6,254 nt of DNA from Kiritimatiellia bacterium (lineage in GTDB: Bacteria > Verrucomicrobiota > Kiritimatiellia > CAIQIC01 > Lenti-01), in NCBI GenBank assembly GCA_018432565.1, contig JAHDSS010000356.1, positions 1 through 6,254 on the forward strand, read 5' to 3'. A program made the position numbers and the translations under genes. Below the pieces are notes generated by a model. That model searched no databases. It saw nothing but the letters and a program-made list of their open reading frames with translations, and had not been told where the DNA came from. This document shows positions 4,650 to 6,254 of this stretch, piece by piece (the first letter of the stretch is position 1; the number at the start of each line of letters is the position of its first letter).

Positions 4650-5993
4650 CTACCGCCTGTCCAGCGGCACATACGCGCGCCGCGGTGCCACGCTCTTGTA
4701 CGCGGGACGGATGATCTTGCCGCCGTTGGCCAGTTCCTCGAGGCGGTGCGCGCTCCACCCGGCGATCCGCGCCATCGCGAAAATCGGCGTGAACAGCTCC
4801 CGCGGAATCTCCAGCAGGCGGTAGAGAAAGCCCGAATAGAAATCCACGTTCGCGCTGACGCCCTTGTACATCCTGCGCTCGTGGCCGATGACTTCGGGTC
4901 CCAGGCGCTCCACCCGCTTGTAGAGATCCATCTCCTCCCCCAGGCCCTTCTCCGCCGCCAGCTTCTCCACCTGCCCCCGCAGGATTTCCGTGCGCGGATC
5001 GCTCGTCGAATACACCGCATGCCCGATCCCGTAGATCAGCCCCGAGCGGTCGAACGCCTCCTTCCGCAGCAGCTTCAGCAGGTAATCGCCCACCTGCCCG
5101 TCGCTGGACCAGTCCGTCACCTCCTGCTTCATCTCCTCGAACATCGCCACCACCTTCGCGTTGGCCCCGCCGTGGCGCGGCCCCTTCAGCGACCCCATCG
5201 CCGCCGCAATCGCCGAATAGGTGTCCGTCAGACTCGATGTCACCACGTGCGTCGTGAACGTCGAATTGTTGCCGCCGCCGTGTTCCGCATGCAGCACCAG
5301 CGCCAGATCCAGCAGCTGCGCCTCCAGCGGCGTGTAGCGGCTGTCGCTGCGCAGCATGTGCAGGAAATTCTCCGCCGTCGACAGATCCGGCCGCGGCGTG
5401 TGGATCACCAGGCTCTTGCCCGCGTGGCGATACGACGACGCCTGGTAGCTGTACACCGCCAGCAGCGGAAACGTCGCGATCAGCTTCAGACATTGCCGCA
5501 TCACATTCGGCAGCGACACGTCGTCGGCCGCGTCATCCAGCGTATAGAGCGCCAGGATGCTCTGCGCCATCCCGTTCATCATGTCCCGGCTCGACAGCGC
5601 CAGCAGCGAGTCCCGCACGAAATAATGCGGCAGGTCCCGGTACGACCCCAGCAGCCCGCCGAAACCCGCCAGCTCCTCGCGGCTGGGCAGTTCGCCCCCC
5701 AGCAGCAGATAGCACGTCTCCTCGTAGCCCGGCCGCCCCTCCGGCAGAAACCCCGCCACAAGATCCTCCACGTCCATTCCCCGGTAGATCAGATGCCCCG
5801 GCCCCGCCTCGTCTCCTTCCGGATGCGCCTGCACCTCGCCGATCTGCGTCAGCCCCGCCAGCACGCCCTTGCCGTTGATGTCCCGCAGACCGCGCTTCAC
5901 GTCGTATTTCGCGTACAGCGAGGAATCCACCTGGCTGCTGGCCAGCGCCATCTCGCTCAACTGCGCAATCCATTTGCTCTCGTTCTGTTCCAT
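4650..5993 (-). CDS. gltA: Citrate synthase (citrate/2-methylcitrate synthase family)
   Basis: Condenses oxaloacetate with acetyl-CoA to citrate at the entry of the TCA cycle, in the cytosol. I start it at ATG 5993 (447 residues) because AGGAGG lies 6 nt upstream; the adjacent ATG at 5996 would leave only 3 nt, and the frame further upstream runs into intron RNA. Catalytic residues are all present: His238 in HAEHGGGNNSTFTTH, His274 in GSLKGPRHGGAN, His325 in GIGHAVYSTSDPR, Arg334 nearby, Asp384 in NVDFYSGFLY, and Arg409 and Arg429 near the C-terminus (FAMARIAGWSAHR, IIRPAYKS). The N-terminal half includes LTQIGEVQAHPEGD and HLIYRGMDVEDLV. The length and HGGGNNSTFTTHVV wording match the roughly 450-residue citrate synthases of anaerobes better than E. 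coli GltA. A 2-methylcitrate synthase role cannot be excluded, but no prpB/prpD neighbours are visible. It appears monocistronic, with repeats downstream. Confidence 0.95.
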   Translation of the reverse strand: MEQNESKWIAQLSEMALASSQVDSSLYAKYDVKRGLRDINGKGVLAGLTQIGEVQAHPEGDEAGPGHLIYRGMDVEDLVAGFLPEGRPGYEETCYLLLGGELPSREELAGFGGLLGSYRDLPHYFVRDSLLALSSRDMMNGMAQSILALYTLDDAADDVSLPNVMRQCLKLIATFPLLAVYSYQASSYRHAGKSLVIHTPRPDLSTAENFLHMLRSDSRYTPLEAQLLDLALVLHAEHGGGNNSTFTTHVVTSSLTDTYSAIAAAMGSLKGPRHGGANAKVVAMFEEMKQEVTDWSSDGQVGDYLLKLLRKEAFDRSGLIYGIGHAVYSTSDPRTEILRGQVEKLAAEKGLGEEMDLYKRVERLGPEVIGHERRMYKGVSANVDFYSGFLYRLLEIPRELFTPIFAMARIAGWSAHRLEELANGGKIIRPAYKSVAPRRAYVPLDRR

Positions 5994-6027
5994 CATCCAC
6001 CTCCTGCCCACCCGATTCACGCCGCGC

Positions 6028-6056
6028 AGTCTAGCCAATCCCCCATCCCCCGGAAA
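6028..6056 (-). promoter_or_regulatory. Candidate promoter for citrate synthase
   Basis: On the minus strand TTTCCG (6056-6051, weak) is followed by a 17-nt spacer and TAGACT (6033-6028, four of six). The start site near 6021 would leave a short leader of about 28 nt holding AGGAGG. It lies in the 3' exon of the group II intron, about 60 bp from the splice site, so citrate synthase need not depend on transcription through the intron. Confidence 0.4.
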
Positions 6057-6067
6057 CCCCAAAATTC

Positions 6068-6096
6068 GGTGGCTGGTGGTCAGTGGCCGGTGACGG
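6068..6096. repeat. GTGGC-type intergenic repeat tract
   Basis: The plus strand reads as serial variants of GGTGGCTGGTGGTCAGTGGCC. The 10-mer GTGGCCGGTG at 6083-6092 is repeated exactly at 2023-2032, beyond which the two tracts differ. It lies between the intron 3' end and the citrate synthase promoter. Confidence 0.55.
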
Positions 6097-6118
6097 CTGT
6101 TCCTTTGCCCCCTCCCTG

Positions 6119-6254
6119 ATTGGATGGGGGCACGGGGAATTGCACCCCGTGCCCCTTCCACACCACCGGACGTGCGGTTTTCCGCATCCGGCGGTTGAAC
6201 CCGGCAAAGGTCATGGGGATGCCTTCGCGAAGTCCCATGGAATGACAAACCCGA
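6119..6254 (-). mobile_element. 3' end of a group II intron (domain V, domain VI, 3' splice site); rest beyond the window
   Basis: Domain V is at 6194-6163, 32 nt: CCGCCGGA pairs with TCCGGTGG, a 2-nt CG bulge sits on the 3' side, and TGCGG pairs with CCGCA around an AAAA loop. The lower stem carries the catalytic triad CGC with its typical G-U wobble; CGC in place of AGC is known from group IIC introns. Domain VI follows at 6162-6119: an 11-bp perfect stem (GGGGCACGGGG, 6155-6145, with 6137-6127), then a three-pair stem GGA/TCC and an unpaired A at 6125, the likely branch point. Six nt later the sequence ends in AAT, fitting the AY consensus for an intron 3' end, so the 3' splice site would be after 6119. 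Bases 6254-6195 form part of domain IV and hold a hairpin (CATGGGA, 6239-6233, with TCCCCATG, 6219-6212). The maturase gene and domains I-III are not in view, so I cannot tell an intact intron from a remnant. Confidence 0.75.

Noticed and set aside
4236..6119. A 627-codon open frame on the plus strand
   Set aside because: It is antisense to citrate synthase, whose catalytic motifs are all intact on minus; the composition is that of a shadow frame.

Overview
This is a GC-rich bacterial window in which all six protein genes, and the one RNA element, read on the minus strand, so transcription runs from the right end to the left. The mix of features suggests the PVC superphylum, most likely Verrucomicrobiota or Kiritimatiellota. 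These are a NusG-paralogue exopolysaccharide locus, a group II intron with a CGC-type domain V, and intergenic DNA built of purine-rich, GTGGCC and ATTGAAT repeats. That assignment rests on general style, not on a marker gene.

Read in the direction of transcription. (1) 6254-6119 holds the 3' end of a group II intron: domain V, domain VI with a bulged branch-point A, and a 3' splice site. The rest lies outside the window. (2) 5993-4650 is a complete citrate synthase with all expected catalytic residues and its own leader and ribosome binding site. (3) 4649-3992 is about 660 bp of non-coding DNA. Its right half is a polypurine repeat block that follows the citrate synthase stop directly; its left half is a set of inverted repeats. 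(4) 3991-2312 is a two-gene operon: an Lrp/AsnC-family regulator, then a class I/II PLP aminotransferase 21 bp downstream. The arrangement resembles alaR-alaT of Bacillus. (5) 2311-1856 is another non-coding stretch. It begins with a second polypurine block that shares a 48-bp identical core with the first, continues with short AT-rich and GTGGCC repeats, and ends with a promoter. (6) 1855-1 is the start of a polysaccharide locus: a NusG/RfaH-like specialised elongation factor, a strong promoter with a structured leader, a Wza-type outer-membrane export lipoprotein, and the first 140 codons of a multi-membrane protein resembling an O-antigen ligase/polymerase.

Functionally the window joins central carbon metabolism (citrate synthase), amino-acid/keto-acid exchange (regulator plus transaminase) and cell-surface polysaccharide export. 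The clearest functional link is between the NusG paralogue and the export operon just downstream, which it probably helps transcribe. I see no wholly new system. The most informative points are the intron 3' end, which a naive ORF call would fuse to citrate synthase; the paired polypurine blocks placed after stop codons; and the leader hairpin below the NusG paralogue.
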